Origin: Luteimonas wenzhouensis
Lineage (GTDB): Bacteria; Pseudomonadota; Gammaproteobacteria; Xanthomonadales; Xanthomonadaceae
Assembly: GCF_007859305.1 (NCBI RefSeq)
Contig: NZ_VOHE01000001.1
Span: 1-64,000, forward strand
Reading direction: 5' to 3'
DNA: 64,000 nt
Translations under genes and position numbers: made by a program
The notes under the pieces: generated by a model
The model's input: only the letters and a program-made list of their open reading frames with translations
Database searches by the model: none
What the model was told of the DNA's origin: nothing
In this document: piece by piece, positions 1-8,366 of the stretch
Numbering within the stretch: the stretch's first letter is position 1
Layout of the letters: each line of letters begins with the position of its first letter

Positions 1-55
1 CGCCCTGCTTGAGCACGGCAATGATCTGGGTCTCGGTGAACTTCGACTTCTTCAT
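1..55 (-). mobile_element. IS3-family transposase OrfA, N-terminal fragment
   Basis: The minus strand reads a start codon at 55 followed by 18 residues beginning MKKSKFTETQII, the usual start of the small helix-turn-helix protein (OrfA) of IS3-family elements, which binds the IS ends. It runs off the left edge, so whether the element is complete cannot be told. Upstream of the start (56-140) is probably the non-coding IS end, but no terminal repeat could be proven. A fragment of the partner transposase lies at 241-350 in the opposite orientation, so at least two IS copies or a rearrangement are involved. Confidence 0.75.
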
Positions 56-240
56 ACAACCTCCTGGCGGGGAAAAGATGCCAGAAAGTTCTACTTATTG
101 GGTGTCTACCGACCGGGGAAGCTTACGCAGTCACCGATCACGCGGCTGGCGTGTTGCGGGAAAGGAGACGGAGGCAACTAAGACAGATTAACCACCTTCG
201 TCCCTGTTGCTCTGGATTAATCACCTCCGTCCACTTTAGC

Positions 241-350
241 TCGATTACATCGAGACCTTCTACAACCGGACACGCATGCACTCGGCTCTAGGCTACCAAT
301 CGCCGGCAAAGTACGAAGAGCGGCTCAATCGCCTGGGGTATGTGCCCTAG
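241..350 (+). pseudogene. IS3-family transposase OrfB, C-terminal remnant
   Basis: An open stretch ending in TAG at 348-350 encodes DYIETFYNRTRMHSALGYQS and a further PAKYEERLN-type tail. This is the conserved C-terminal end of the DDE transposase (OrfB) of IS3 elements. The frame is closed by a stop at 237-239, so only about 36 codons remain and the catalytic DDE residues are gone. The 30 bases after the stop (351-392) look like an IS right end, but this is not proven. Two similar 17-18 base stretches at 186-203 and 214-232 lie just upstream and may be junction scars. It marks the left border of the accessory module that follows. Confidence 0.75.
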
Positions 351-392
351 GTCCACTGTCCGAAGAACCCGGGTCACTCCACTCCGTACCCT

Positions 393-1055
393 TTAGCCAT
401 TTTCTTTCTTTTCCCTGAATTTTGCTTCTACAGCGCTGTTCACGACCTCGTTCTTCACGCGCTCCATGAGATCAAGAACTTGAGACTGTATAGACTCGTA
501 CGCCTCGCGATCAATATCTACATCTTCGCCATGGCAGATAGCATTTCTCTTTGCCAGCAATGCCTCATCGAGGAAAATACTGGCCGTCTCAAATGATGAC
601 ACATCAATTCCTGCGCAAGCGACTAATCCAATAAACCGATTCGCATTCAGATTAGATTCCGCGTCGATTAGCTTATCTGCCTTCAAGTCGACAGGCCTAC
701 TAAGCGATTCTTCGTAATCAACCAGTAGACGCACGCGATTCAATGAGCTCGGCGATAGTTCCAGCTGCCTCAGCTTGGATATAACCCCTCCCACGCGCAT
801 CGCTGGCGTGATCTCACGCAGCGTCAATCTCTGCATATGCACGTAACTAACATAGAGGCGCAGCGTCGCGACCACAAAACCTTCCCAATGTGCGTAGAGA
901 AGCGCTACTGAAGCTCTCAAGTAAGTGGCACGGGCGCTCGATGCACTCCTGTCAATAGCAGTCTTGAGATAGGAAAGTTCCTTTTTTCTCCAACCCAACT
1001 CGCCGTCTACAAGCTCTGCAAGTTGCGATAAGGTTCTGACTTTTGGCGTCGCCAT
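393..1055 (-). CDS. HEPN-domain protein, MAE_28990/MAE_18760 family (putative RNase)
   Basis: 220-residue, mostly helical protein. The N-terminal half has the 'SWRKKEL...LLYAHWEGFV' pattern (here around residues 20-60) that I associate with the MAE_28990/MAE_18760 HEPN family. Near the C-terminus, R170-N-A-I-C-H175 fits the HEPN R-x4-6-H motif that forms the metal-independent RNase site in active HEPN dimers. No signal peptide or membrane helix is seen. It starts 5 bases after the stop of the DUF262 gene at 1061, so the two are almost surely one operon and act together. The coding DNA is visibly richer in A/T than the flanking genes, a sign of transfer. Likely role: RNA-cleaving toxin or effector of a defence pair. 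The family call is fairly firm; the activity is inferred from the motif. Confidence 0.8.
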   Translation of the reverse strand: MATPKVRTLSQLAELVDGELGWRKKELSYLKTAIDRSASSARATYLRASVALLYAHWEGFVVATLRLYVSYVHMQRLTLREITPAMRVGGVISKLRQLELSPSSLNRVRLLVDYEESLSRPVDLKADKLIDAESNLNANRFIGLVACAGIDVSSFETASIFLDEALLAKRNAICHGEDVDIDREAYESIQSQVLDLMERVKNEVVNSAVEAKFREKKENG

Positions 1056-1060
1056 AGCGC

Positions 1061-2158
1061 CTACTTAAAGTGCGCCCGCGCAAACGGAACGATCTTAACG
1101 ATGCGAGTGGTGCCGCGTACGCCTGCGCCGGTGTTCTTCTTGAACGCATCATCGGACCACATGTCGGCAACCTTGGCCACAAGCGTGCCGGGCTTCTTCG
1201 CGATAGCAGCTAGGTTAGCCCGTACGCCTATAGCAAGAGCCTCAAATGCCGCATCCGAGAACGATCCAACTATACGCCCAGAGGACTCCCTTCTGAAAGC
1301 CTTCTGCCCGAGTGCCTTGTTGATTAAATTGAAAACATCCTTGAACTTTTTCTCCTCCGCCACGCGATCAAACTTTTTGTCAAGAGCTAGACTTACCACC
1401 CCTTCGTCCAAGTAATCATGCAGGTCCCACTCGGCCTTGTACTCGACCAAATTGAAGACCAAGTACTTGATCACCAGCTCAACTCCCCGCTGACGCTCCT
1501 TAGCGCTGGGAGTCAACTTCGTGCAGTCCAGAAAATCTTTGTTCGAACTTAGCTTCTCCAGCCAAGTCTGGAAGCTCTCATCTGCCATGATCACTGAGCA
1601 AGTTCTGATCTCTTGCCTAGTGAGCAACGAGCCTCCGGTGTTGAGTCGCTGGAACAGCTCGAATCGGCTACGTGGGCTGCTACCTGTTTGGAGTATTTCC
1701 ACCCGAATCCGGGCACGCTGCAATCGCAGCTTCAGCGGCTCCGGTAGAGCACCGGTTCCCTCCCAGGCAGCGCCTTCAAGCGCAGGCATAAGAGCTGTAC
1801 CGGAAAGTTTAGACGCTACCTGCCTCTTTCCGGACTTTCCACGAAGAACCCCTCTAAACTCGAGCAGAGTAGAAACTCGCTGAAGACCATCCACCAGCTC
1901 CCACTTGCCATCTGACGACTGGAAAACAAATATTGGCGGTATAGGAATGCCGATCAGAATGGATTCAATGAACTTGCTTTTCTGATCGAGTGACCACCGG
2001 AAGAGACGTTGATATCGAGGTGATATTTGAATCTCACCTTTTTCATAGATGCTAATTAGCTCGCCGATTGACATCTCATATCCGTCGGCTCGCACTTCCG
2101 CTTGCGCCGCCGACAACTGAGCCTCTAGCTCACCCTTCTTCGCCTTCTTCTGTGCCAC
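1061..2158 (-). CDS. DUF262-domain protein (GmrS/ParB-like N-domain), partner of HEPN
   Basis: 365-residue protein. The DUF262 core is at the N-terminus: ISPRYQRLFRW at residues 45-55 and DGLQRVSTLL at 90-99, the family's DGQQR-type motif with Q changed to L, a common variant in stand-alone DUF262 proteins. DUF262 is the N-domain of the modification-dependent endonuclease GmrSD/BrxU, where this motif is linked to nucleotide use. No DUF1524 HNH nuclease domain follows, so the nuclease is probably supplied by the HEPN partner. I chose the GTG at 2158 because GAGGAG lies at 2165-2170 with good spacing; the frame is open to a GTG at 2197 that overlaps the icmF stop. The gene is AT-rich for this genome and begins right at the end of icmF. 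Confidence 0.8.
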   Translation of the reverse strand: MAQKKAKKGELEAQLSAAQAEVRADGYEMSIGELISIYEKGEIQISPRYQRLFRWSLDQKSKFIESILIGIPIPPIFVFQSSDGKWELVDGLQRVSTLLEFRGVLRGKSGKRQVASKLSGTALMPALEGAAWEGTGALPEPLKLRLQRARIRVEILQTGSSPRSRFELFQRLNTGGSLLTRQEIRTCSVIMADESFQTWLEKLSSNKDFLDCTKLTPSAKERQRGVELVIKYLVFNLVEYKAEWDLHDYLDEGVVSLALDKKFDRVAEEKKFKDVFNLINKALGQKAFRRESSGRIVGSFSDAAFEALAIGVRANLAAIAKKPGTLVAKVADMWSDDAFKKNTGAGVRGTTRIVKIVPFARAHFK

Positions 2159-2193
2159 CGCGAACTCCTCATAAATAAACGTTCCGCGGAACT

Positions 2194-5100
2194 TCACATA
2201 TTCCGCCGATACTCCCCCCCCACCTCATACAAGGCATGACTGATCTGCCCCAATGAGTGGGTCTTGACCGCGTCCATCAGCGCCTCGAACACGTTCCCCC
2301 GGCGGCGCGCGGTGTCCTGAAGATAGCCCAGGCCGTGCCCGTCGTGGGCCTCGGTGGCGATGGTTTCAGGTGAATTGGAATCGTCGGTGGTGGGGGTGCC
2401 CCCATCCCGGCCTTCCCCCGCGGGCGGGGGAAGGAGCGAGGCAAGGCGGTTGCGGATGGACTGCCAGTTGCGGACGTTGGCGATCTGCTGGGCCTTCTCT
2501 TCCTCCGTCGAGCGGATCAGCTCGATCTCGGCGGCCACCTCGCCGCCGTGCTCCTTGGGCAGGAATGTGTTGACGCCGATCAGGGGCAGGCTGCCGTCGT
2601 GCTTCTTCTGCTCGTAGTAGAGGCTCTCTTCCTGGATCTTGCCGCGCTGGTACATGGTGTCCATGGCGCCGAGCACGCCGCCGCGCTCGCTGATGGCCTC
2701 GAACTCCTTGTAGACGGCCTCCTCCACCAGGTCGGTGAGCTGCTCGACGATGAAGCTGCCCTGCCAGGGGTTCTCGCAGTAGTTCAGCCCCAGCTCCTTG
2801 TTGATGATCATCTGGATCGCCACGGCGCGGCGCACGCTCTCTTCGGTCGGCGTGGTGATGGCCTCGTCGTAGGCGTTGGTGTGCAGGCTGTTGCAGTTGT
2901 CGAACAGGGCGTACAGGGCCTGCAGCGTGGTGCGGATGTCGTTGAACTGGATCTCCTGGGCGTGCAGGGATCGGCCGGAGGTCTGGATGTGGTACTTCAT
3001 CATCTGCGAGCGCTCGTTGGCGCCGTAGCGCTCGCGCATCGCTCTTGCCCAGATGCGGCGGGCGACGCGGCCGATGACGGTGTACTCCGGGTCCATGCCG
3101 TTGGAGAAGAAGAACGACAGGTTGGGCGCGAAGTCGTCGATCTTCATCCCGCGCGCCAGGTAGTATTCGACGATGGTGAAGCCGTTGCTTAAGGTAAAAG
3201 CGAGCTGGCTGATCGGGTTCGCCCCGGCCTCGGCGATGTGGTAGCCCGAGATCGACACCGAGTAGAAGTTGCGGACCTTGTGGTCGACGAAGTACTGCTG
3301 GATGTCGCCCATCATGCGCAGGGCGAACTCGGTGCTGAAGATGCAGGTGTTCTGGGCCTGGTCTTCTTTCAGGATGTCGGCCTGCACGGTGCCGCGCACG
3401 GTGGACAGCGTCTCGGCCTTGATTTTCGCGTAGGTCTCGGGGTCCACCAGCTGGTCGCCGGTCATGCCGAGGAAGGCCAGGCCGAGGCCGTCGTTCCCCT
3501 TGGGCAGCTCTCCGTGGTAGCGCGGGCGCTCACGGCCTTCGAAGAAGGCGTCGATCCTCGATTGCGCCTCGGCCCAGCGCTGCGGATCGGCCCGCAGGTA
3601 CTTCTCCACCTGCTGGTCGATGGCGCAGTTCATGAACATCGCGAGGATGATCGGCGCCGGGCCGTTGATGGTCATCGACACGCTGGTGGTCGGCGCGCAC
3701 AGGTCGAAGCCCGAGTAGAGCTTCTTCATGTCGTCCAGCGTGGGGATGTTGACGCCGGAGTTGCCGATCTTGCCGTAGATGTCCGGGCGCGGCGCCGGGT
3801 CCTCGCCGTAGAGGGTGACGCTGTCGAAGGCGGTGGACAGGCGCGCGGCCGGCTGGCCCAGGCTCAGGTAGTGGAAGCGGCGGTTGGTGCGCTCGGGCGT
3901 GCCCTCGCCCGCGAACATGCGGGTGGGGTCCTCGCCGGTGCGGCGGTAGGGGTACACGCCGCCGGTGTAGGGGTAGTAGCCGGGCAGGTTCTCCTTGCCG
4001 AGGAAGGCGAGCAGTTCGCCCCAGCTGCGGTACCTGGGCGCGGCGATCTTGGGGATCTTCTGGTGGCTGAGGGACTCTCGGTAGTTCTCGACCCGGATGG
4101 TCCTGCCGCGGACCTGGTACTCGTTGACCTCGTCGGTGATGGACTTCAGCCGCTGCGGCCACTCGCGCAGGTTGCGCAAATGCCCGGCTTCGATGGACTG
4201 GATGGCGTCGTTGTAGCGCTGGCGCAGGGTGAGCAGCGAGCGGTCGACGACCGCCGCCCCGTCCCCCGCGTGCGGGAGGTGAGGATGATCCGCTTGCGCG
4301 GCACTGCCGCGCGGACCGTCCGGGCGCCCGGCGCGCTGCGCGGAGCCGGACGGGTCGGGGTGGGGGGCGGCTTCGCTCGCGTCGGGCCCGCCCCCATCCC
4401 CCGCTTCGCGGGGACTTCCCCCGCTGGGCGGGGGAAGAGGGGTGCCGCCGCCGGCGAGCAGGTCGGCGGCGTCGTAGAGCTCGAGCGGCTTCGGCAGCCT
4501 GGGGTCGTCGAGCTCCTTCAGCGCCTGCCAGCAGGCCTGGGCGCGGTCGGCGGCCTCGGCCTGCTTCTCGATCGAGGCGTTGATGGCCCTGCCCTGCTCC
4601 GCGATCTCGGACAGGTAGCGGACCCGGTTGCCGGGGATCAGGACGGTGGCGCGCGGTTCGCGGACCGAGGTGTCGATGCGGGGGTTGAAGTCGCAGCGGG
4701 GGGCGGCGGGCACGGCCGCCGGGGCGGCTGCAGGAGCGGCTGTAGGAGCGGCTTCAGCCGCGACCGTCGCTCCAGGGGTTTCGTCGTTGGCCGGGGTTGG
4801 GGTCGCGGCTGAAGCCGCTCCTGCAGGGGCCACCGGGGTGCCCGGGAGGTTGAGTTTTTCGCGCAGCAGGCGGCACAGGTTCACGAACATCCAGCTGATG
4901 CCGGGGTCGTTGAACTGGCTGGCGATGGTGGGATAGACGGGAACGTCGTCGTCGGCGACGTTGAAGGCGGCGCGGTTGCGCTTCCACTGCTTGCGCACGT
5001 CGCGCAGGGCGTCCTCGGCGCCGCGCTTGTCGTACTTGTTGAGCACGATCAGCTCGGCGTAGTCGATCATGTCGATCTTCTCGAGCTGGCTGGGCGCGCC

Positions 5101-6108
5101 GTAGTCGCTGGTCATCACGTACATCGGGAAATCGACCAGGTCGACGATCTCCGAGTCGCTCTGGCCGATGCCGGCGGTCTCGACGATCACCAGGTCGTAG
5201 CCCAGGCCCTTGAGGAAGGCGATGCAGTCGGTGAGCACCGCGTTGGTGGCCACGTTCTGGCGGCGGGTGGCCATCGAGCGCATGTACACGCGGTGGCTGC
5301 GCAGCGAGTTCATGCGGATGCGGTCGCCCAGCAGCGCGCCGCCGGTGCGGCGGCGGGTCGGGTCCACCGAGACCACGGCAATGCGCATCTGCGGGAAGCA
5401 GGACAGGAAGCGGTTGAGCAGTTCGTCGGTCACCGAGCTCTTGCCGGCGCCGCCGGTGCCGGTGATGCCGATGACCGGCGTGGGACCGGCATGGCCGGCC
5501 GCGCCCGCGGCCCACCGTTTGCGCAGCATGGCCAGCTCGGCGTCGGAGTACGCGCCGTCCTCGATCGCGGAGAGCACGCGGCCGATGGCGATCTCGTCGT
5601 CCAGCGACGGGCGGGTGCCGGCCGGCTGGCGGGCCTCGGCCGCGCGCGCGTCGCGCGCCCTGGACACGCGCTCGACCACGTCCTCGATCATCTCCACCAG
5701 GCCCAGCTTCATGCCGTCGTTGGGGTGGTAGATGCGTTCGACGCCGTAGGCCTCGAGCTCGCGGATTTCCTCGGGCGTGATCGTGCCCCCGCCCCCGCCC
5801 ACCACGCGGATGTGGCCGGCGCCGCGCTCGCGCAGCATGTCCACCATGTACTTGAAGTACTCGACGTGGCCGCCCTGGTAGCTGGACAGGGCGATGGCGT
5901 CGGCGTCCTCCTGCAGGGCGGCGCGCACCACGTCCTCGACCGAGCGGTTGTGGCCGAGGTGGATGACTTCCGCGCCCTGGGCCTGGATCAGGCGGCGCAT
6001 GATGTTGATCGCCGCGTCGTGCCCGTCGAACAGGCTGGCGGCGGTGACGAAGCGCAGCGGGGTGGCGTTGGACTGGCGCGCGGGGAGCTGGTTGGCGGGC
6101 GTGGCCAT
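2194..6108 (-). CDS. icmF: Fused isobutyryl-CoA mutase IcmF
   Basis: 1304-residue adenosylcobalamin enzyme interconverting isobutyryl-CoA and n-butyryl-CoA. Order of parts: B12-binding domain (about 20-150, with D28-G-H30 as the base-off histidine motif), MeaI-type G-protein chaperone (P-loop GTGGAGKS at 217-224), linker, then the substrate-binding TIM barrel. F732 in RMFAGEG and Q919 in DQAQNT sit where methylmalonyl-CoA mutases carry Tyr and Arg; Phe/Gln is the isobutyryl-CoA signature. The ATG at 6108 is preceded by CCGGAG at suitable spacing; the frame is open for 105 codons upstream, but with no conserved sequence. Three Pro/Ala/Gly-rich stretches (about residues 426-462, 556-617, 1224-1238) are made by palindromic repeats lying in frame and match domain borders or loops. 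A run of eight G lies at 2214-2221 near the end of the gene. The family length without insertions is about 1,100. Confidence 0.95.
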   Translation of the reverse strand: MATPANQLPARQSNATPLRFVTAASLFDGHDAAINIMRRLIQAQGAEVIHLGHNRSVEDVVRAALQEDADAIALSSYQGGHVEYFKYMVDMLRERGAGHIRVVGGGGGTITPEEIRELEAYGVERIYHPNDGMKLGLVEMIEDVVERVSRARDARAAEARQPAGTRPSLDDEIAIGRVLSAIEDGAYSDAELAMLRKRWAAGAAGHAGPTPVIGITGTGGAGKSSVTDELLNRFLSCFPQMRIAVVSVDPTRRRTGGALLGDRIRMNSLRSHRVYMRSMATRRQNVATNAVLTDCIAFLKGLGYDLVIVETAGIGQSDSEIVDLVDFPMYVMTSDYGAPSQLEKIDMIDYAELIVLNKYDKRGAEDALRDVRKQWKRNRAAFNVADDDVPVYPTIASQFNDPGISWMFVNLCRLLREKLNLPGTPVAPAGAASAATPTPANDETPGATVAAEAAPTAAPAAAPAAVPAAPRCDFNPRIDTSVREPRATVLIPGNRVRYLSEIAEQGRAINASIEKQAEAADRAQACWQALKELDDPRLPKPLELYDAADLLAGGGTPLPPPSGGSPREAGDGGGPDASEAAPHPDPSGSAQRAGRPDGPRGSAAQADHPHLPHAGDGAAVVDRSLLTLRQRYNDAIQSIEAGHLRNLREWPQRLKSITDEVNEYQVRGRTIRVENYRESLSHQKIPKIAAPRYRSWGELLAFLGKENLPGYYPYTGGVYPYRRTGEDPTRMFAGEGTPERTNRRFHYLSLGQPAARLSTAFDSVTLYGEDPAPRPDIYGKIGNSGVNIPTLDDMKKLYSGFDLCAPTTSVSMTINGPAPIILAMFMNCAIDQQVEKYLRADPQRWAEAQSRIDAFFEGRERPRYHGELPKGNDGLGLAFLGMTGDQLVDPETYAKIKAETLSTVRGTVQADILKEDQAQNTCIFSTEFALRMMGDIQQYFVDHKVRNFYSVSISGYHIAEAGANPISQLAFTLSNGFTIVEYYLARGMKIDDFAPNLSFFFSNGMDPEYTVIGRVARRIWARAMRERYGANERSQMMKYHIQTSGRSLHAQEIQFNDIRTTLQALYALFDNCNSLHTNAYDEAITTPTEESVRRAVAIQMIINKELGLNYCENPWQGSFIVEQLTDLVEEAVYKEFEAISERGGVLGAMDTMYQRGKIQEESLYYEQKKHDGSLPLIGVNTFLPKEHGGEVAAEIELIRSTEEEKAQQIANVRNWQSIRNRLASLLPPPAGEGRDGGTPTTDDSNSPETIATEAHDGHGLGYLQDTARRRGNVFEALMDAVKTHSLGQISHALYEVGGEYRRNM
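2214..2221 (-). repeat. Homopolymer G8 tract in icmF
   Basis: Eight consecutive C on the plus strand (G on the coding strand) in the VGGEY codons close to the icmF stop. A one-base slip here would change the last seven or so residues and extend or shift the end into the DUF262 gene start. No evidence that it does so. Confidence 0.9.
2396..2439. repeat. Palindromic repeat (cttccccc-gc...gggggaag type) inside icmF
   Basis: A copy of the intergenic palindrome found throughout the window (tccttcccccgc / gcgggggaaggccggg-atggggg), here within the icmF reading frame. It encodes [15 protein letters not shown] at about residues 1224-1238, just before the conserved C-terminal helix. It keeps frame, so it has become part of the protein. 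Confidence 0.8.
4258..4441. repeat. Cluster of palindromic repeats inside icmF
   Basis: Contains at least one full copy (4386-4441, cccccatccc...cttcccccgctgggcgggggaag) and degenerate arms (4261-4284 and about 4355-4380) of the window's intergenic repeat. All of it is translated as a Gly/Pro/Asp-rich linker of about 60 residues between the middle helical region and the mutase barrel of IcmF. Confidence 0.75.
4725..4832. repeat. REP-type palindrome pair (gtaggagcggcttcagccgcgac) inside icmF
   Basis: Two inverted copies of the gaggagcggcttcagccgcgacc-type REP element known from Xanthomonadaceae and Pseudomonas (left arm from about 4728, right arm ending near 4832), separated by about 55 bases. 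They are in the icmF frame and encode an Ala/Pro/Thr-rich linker after the G-protein domain. This is a different repeat family from the cttccccc type. Confidence 0.8.
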
Positions 6109-6452
6109 GGCGCACTCCGGAATGATTTCAGATGTGACCAATTGTAGCGCGGGGGTGTCGCGGCCTTCGGGCGGTTTCCTGCCTGCGCGGGGCGCGCAAC
6201 CGGGTCCAGCGTGCCATGCCTTTGCCACGCTTGGCGCGCCGCCCCCCGCCGACGCCAGCGTTTCCAGCGCGGAGGTTCGGGAGGGCATGGCGTGGCAGCC
6301 CCGGAACGGCGGCCAGCCTCCGCTGGACGCCCGCGGCTGCCCTTTCCAGCGGGGGGAAGGACAGTGCGTGGCGCAAATGCCACACTTGCGACCCCATCCA
6401 CCCCGCCCACCAGGCCCCGCCACGCCACGACGCCCCAGGACCCCGGCATCCG
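6109..6452. other. Divergent intergenic region icmF / PLD, with imperfect inverted repeat
   Basis: 344 bases between two divergent starts. The icmF Shine-Dalgarno (ggag on the minus strand) is at about 6114-6119. From about 6200 to 6390 there are several short stretches that recur in inverted form (ccatgcc...ccacgc against ggcatggcgtgg; tccagcgcggagg against cctccgctgga), suggesting a large imperfect hairpin or a decayed repeat element. No gene and no clear promoter were recognised. Confidence 0.4.
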
Positions 6453-8015
6453 ATGAAGCAGCGCATCAAACGCATCCTGGCCTGGGGCCTGTTCTCGCTG
6501 GCCATGCTGGTGGGCAGCGGCATGCTGCTGGCCGACCACCTGATGCCGCCGGCCACCGGCCTCCCCGGCTTCGCGCTGCCGGTGCAGCCGGGGCAGACCG
6601 AGCTCGACCGCGAACTGGAGCCGCTGCTGGCGCGGCACCCGGGCAAGACCGGGGCGATCCTGCTGCCCGACGGGCTGGATGCGTTCGCCGCCCGGGCCCT
6701 GTCCGCGCGCAAGGCCGGGCGCAGCCTCGACCTGCAGTACTACATCTGGCACGACGACCTCACCGGCCACCTGCTGATGCACGAGGCATGGAAGGCGGCC
6801 GAGCGCGGCGTGCGCGTGCGCATGCTGCTCGACGACATCAACACCTCGGGCAAGGACGCGGCGCTGCTGGCGCTGGACGCGCATCCGAACATCGAGATCC
6901 GCGTCTACAACCCGTTCCGCAACCGCGAGGGCCTCGGCCGCCTGGTCGAGATGGTGCAACGCATGTTCAGCATCACCTACCGGATGCACAACAAGGCCTG
7001 GATCGCGGACAACCGGGTGGCGATCGTGGGCGGGCGCAACGTGGGCACCGAGTACTTCGACGCCCACGGCGAGACCAACTTCCGCGACCTGGACGTACTG
7101 CTGTTCGGGCCGGAGGTGGAACAGGCCAGCGCCATCTTCGACACGTTCTGGAACAGCGACGCGGTGGTGCCGATCGACCGGCTCAACTCCAAGCCGCGGC
7201 AGAAGCTCGACACCGTGCTCACCGCGATCAAGGAGGAGGCGCGTGGCCGGCTCGCGCGGCGCTATCTCGACCGCGTGGACCTCTCGCCCAACCTGCGCGC
7301 CTACCTGGCCCAGGAACTGGAGCCGCACTGGACCGACCGGATCCGGGTGCTCTCCGACCCGCCGCTGAAGTGGAAGGAAACCCAGCCGGGCACCTACCTG
7401 GTGGCCGAGCTGTTCGAGGTGGTGCGCGAGACCCGGCGCAAGGCGCTGCTGATCTCGCCCTACTTCGTGCCCGGCGACGAAGGCGTGGCGGCGCTGGCGG
7501 CCCTGGTGCGCGAGCGCGAGGCGCACGTGGGCGTGATCACCAACTCGCTGGCGGCCAACGACGTGGTGGCCGTGCACGGCGGCTACGCCAACTACCGCAA
7601 GCGCCTGCTGCGCACCGGGGTGAAGCTGTACGAGATGCGGCCGCAGGTGACGCAGTCGGAGGCGAGCCTGTTCGGCAGCAGCGGGGCCAGCCTGCATACC
7701 AAGGCGTTCGTGGTGGACGACCGCTACGGCTTCGTCGGCTCGTTCAACATCGACCCGCGCTCGATCGACCTCAATACCGAGATGGGCGTGCTGTTCGACG
7801 ACGTGCCGCTGGCGCTCGCGTTGCGCGAGGAGTACCTGCGGCTGTCGGACAAGGACAACAGCTACTGGGTGTACCTGGACGGGGACGGCGAGCTGCGCTG
7901 GCTGGACCGCGCCTCGGAGCCGCCGGTGGTGCTCGACCACGAGCCCGAGTCCGGCCTGTGGCCGCGGATGCTGGCGCGACTGGTGGGGTGGCTGCCGGTG
8001 GAATCGCAGCTCTGA
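6453..8015 (+). CDS. Phospholipase D-family protein (ClsC/YmdC-like cardiolipin synthase)
   Basis: 520-residue membrane-anchored phosphatidyltransferase. Two HKD motifs (H-x-K-x4-D) are intact: H179-K181-D186 and H415-K417-D422, the pair that forms one PLD active site. Residues 9-27 form a single hydrophobic N-terminal helix, so the enzyme is probably periplasmic and anchored in the inner membrane. The pattern [11 protein letters not shown] and length fit the ClsC/YmdC branch, which makes cardiolipin from two phospholipids; a plain phospholipase activity is the alternative. The ATG at 6453 was chosen because it directly precedes the hydrophobic helix; the Shine-Dalgarno is weak. It is monocistronic, divergent from icmF, and followed by repeat sequence. 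Confidence 0.85.
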   Translation: MKQRIKRILAWGLFSLAMLVGSGMLLADHLMPPATGLPGFALPVQPGQTELDRELEPLLARHPGKTGAILLPDGLDAFAARALSARKAGRSLDLQYYIWHDDLTGHLLMHEAWKAAERGVRVRMLLDDINTSGKDAALLALDAHPNIEIRVYNPFRNREGLGRLVEMVQRMFSITYRMHNKAWIADNRVAIVGGRNVGTEYFDAHGETNFRDLDVLLFGPEVEQASAIFDTFWNSDAVVPIDRLNSKPRQKLDTVLTAIKEEARGRLARRYLDRVDLSPNLRAYLAQELEPHWTDRIRVLSDPPLKWKETQPGTYLVAELFEVVRETRRKALLISPYFVPGDEGVAALAALVREREAHVGVITNSLAANDVVAVHGGYANYRKRLLRTGVKLYEMRPQVTQSEASLFGSSGASLHTKAFVVDDRYGFVGSFNIDPRSIDLNTEMGVLFDDVPLALALREEYLRLSDKDNSYWVYLDGDGELRWLDRASEPPVVLDHEPESGLWPRMLARLVGWLPVESQL

Positions 8016-8047
8016 GGGATGGGGCCCTTCCGGCTCCCTCGCCGCCC

Positions 8048-8144
8048 GCCCCCACCCCGGCCCTCCCCGCAAGCGGGGGAGGGAGCCAACGCAGCCACGC
8101 TCCTGCCCCTTCCCCCGCTTGCGGGGGAAGGCCGGGATGGGGGC
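8048..8144. repeat. Two facing intergenic palindromic repeats
   Basis: The gap 8016-8366 contains a first unit (cccccaccccggccctcccc-gcaagcggggga, 8049-8087) and a second unit in the opposite arrangement (cttcccccgcttgcgggggaaggccgggatggggg, 8109-8144). A third half unit lies at 8171-8200. Such units can form strong stem-loops and may end transcription from the PLD gene. The rest of the gap holds the leader of the next gene. Confidence 0.85.
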
Positions 8145-8234
8145 ACGCCACGAAGCCGCGATGCCCGACCGTGCCCCCTCGCCCACCCCCGCCCTCCCCT
8201 GCCGAAAGTCACGGGCAATTTCCGCTTGCCGGCG

Positions 8235-8240
8235 TAGAAT
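8235..8240 (+). promoter_or_regulatory. Putative -10 element for leucine dehydrogenase gene
   Basis: TAGAAT, the -10 form that recurs upstream of several genes here, followed by a leader of about 120 bases to the start at 8367. No convincing -35 box was found. Confidence 0.3.
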
Positions 8241-8366
8241 TCGCTCACCTGAAACTTTCCGGCTGCCCCTGCGGGCGATCCAGACCGCCGGCCAACCCAT
8301 GCCATCCAGCCGAGCCTGGAAGGGCCCCGCGACCACGCGCGCGGCGCCCGCGACGGAGTTATATCC

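Noticed and set aside
2159-2197. GTG at 2197 as the start of the DUF262 gene
   Set aside because: It overlaps the icmF stop and has no Shine-Dalgarno; the GTG at 2158 has GAGGAG at good spacing and keeps the whole conserved domain.
3238-4812. Long open frames antisense to icmF, and similar ones over ivd, hisS, liuD and others
   Set aside because: They mirror real genes in a GC-rich genome, have no recognisable domains, and are rich in Arg/Ala/Gly/Pro without conserved motifs.
2194-6108. Methylmalonyl-CoA mutase
   Set aside because: The fused B12/G-protein/mutase order and the Phe/Gln pair at the substrate site mark isobutyryl-CoA mutase.
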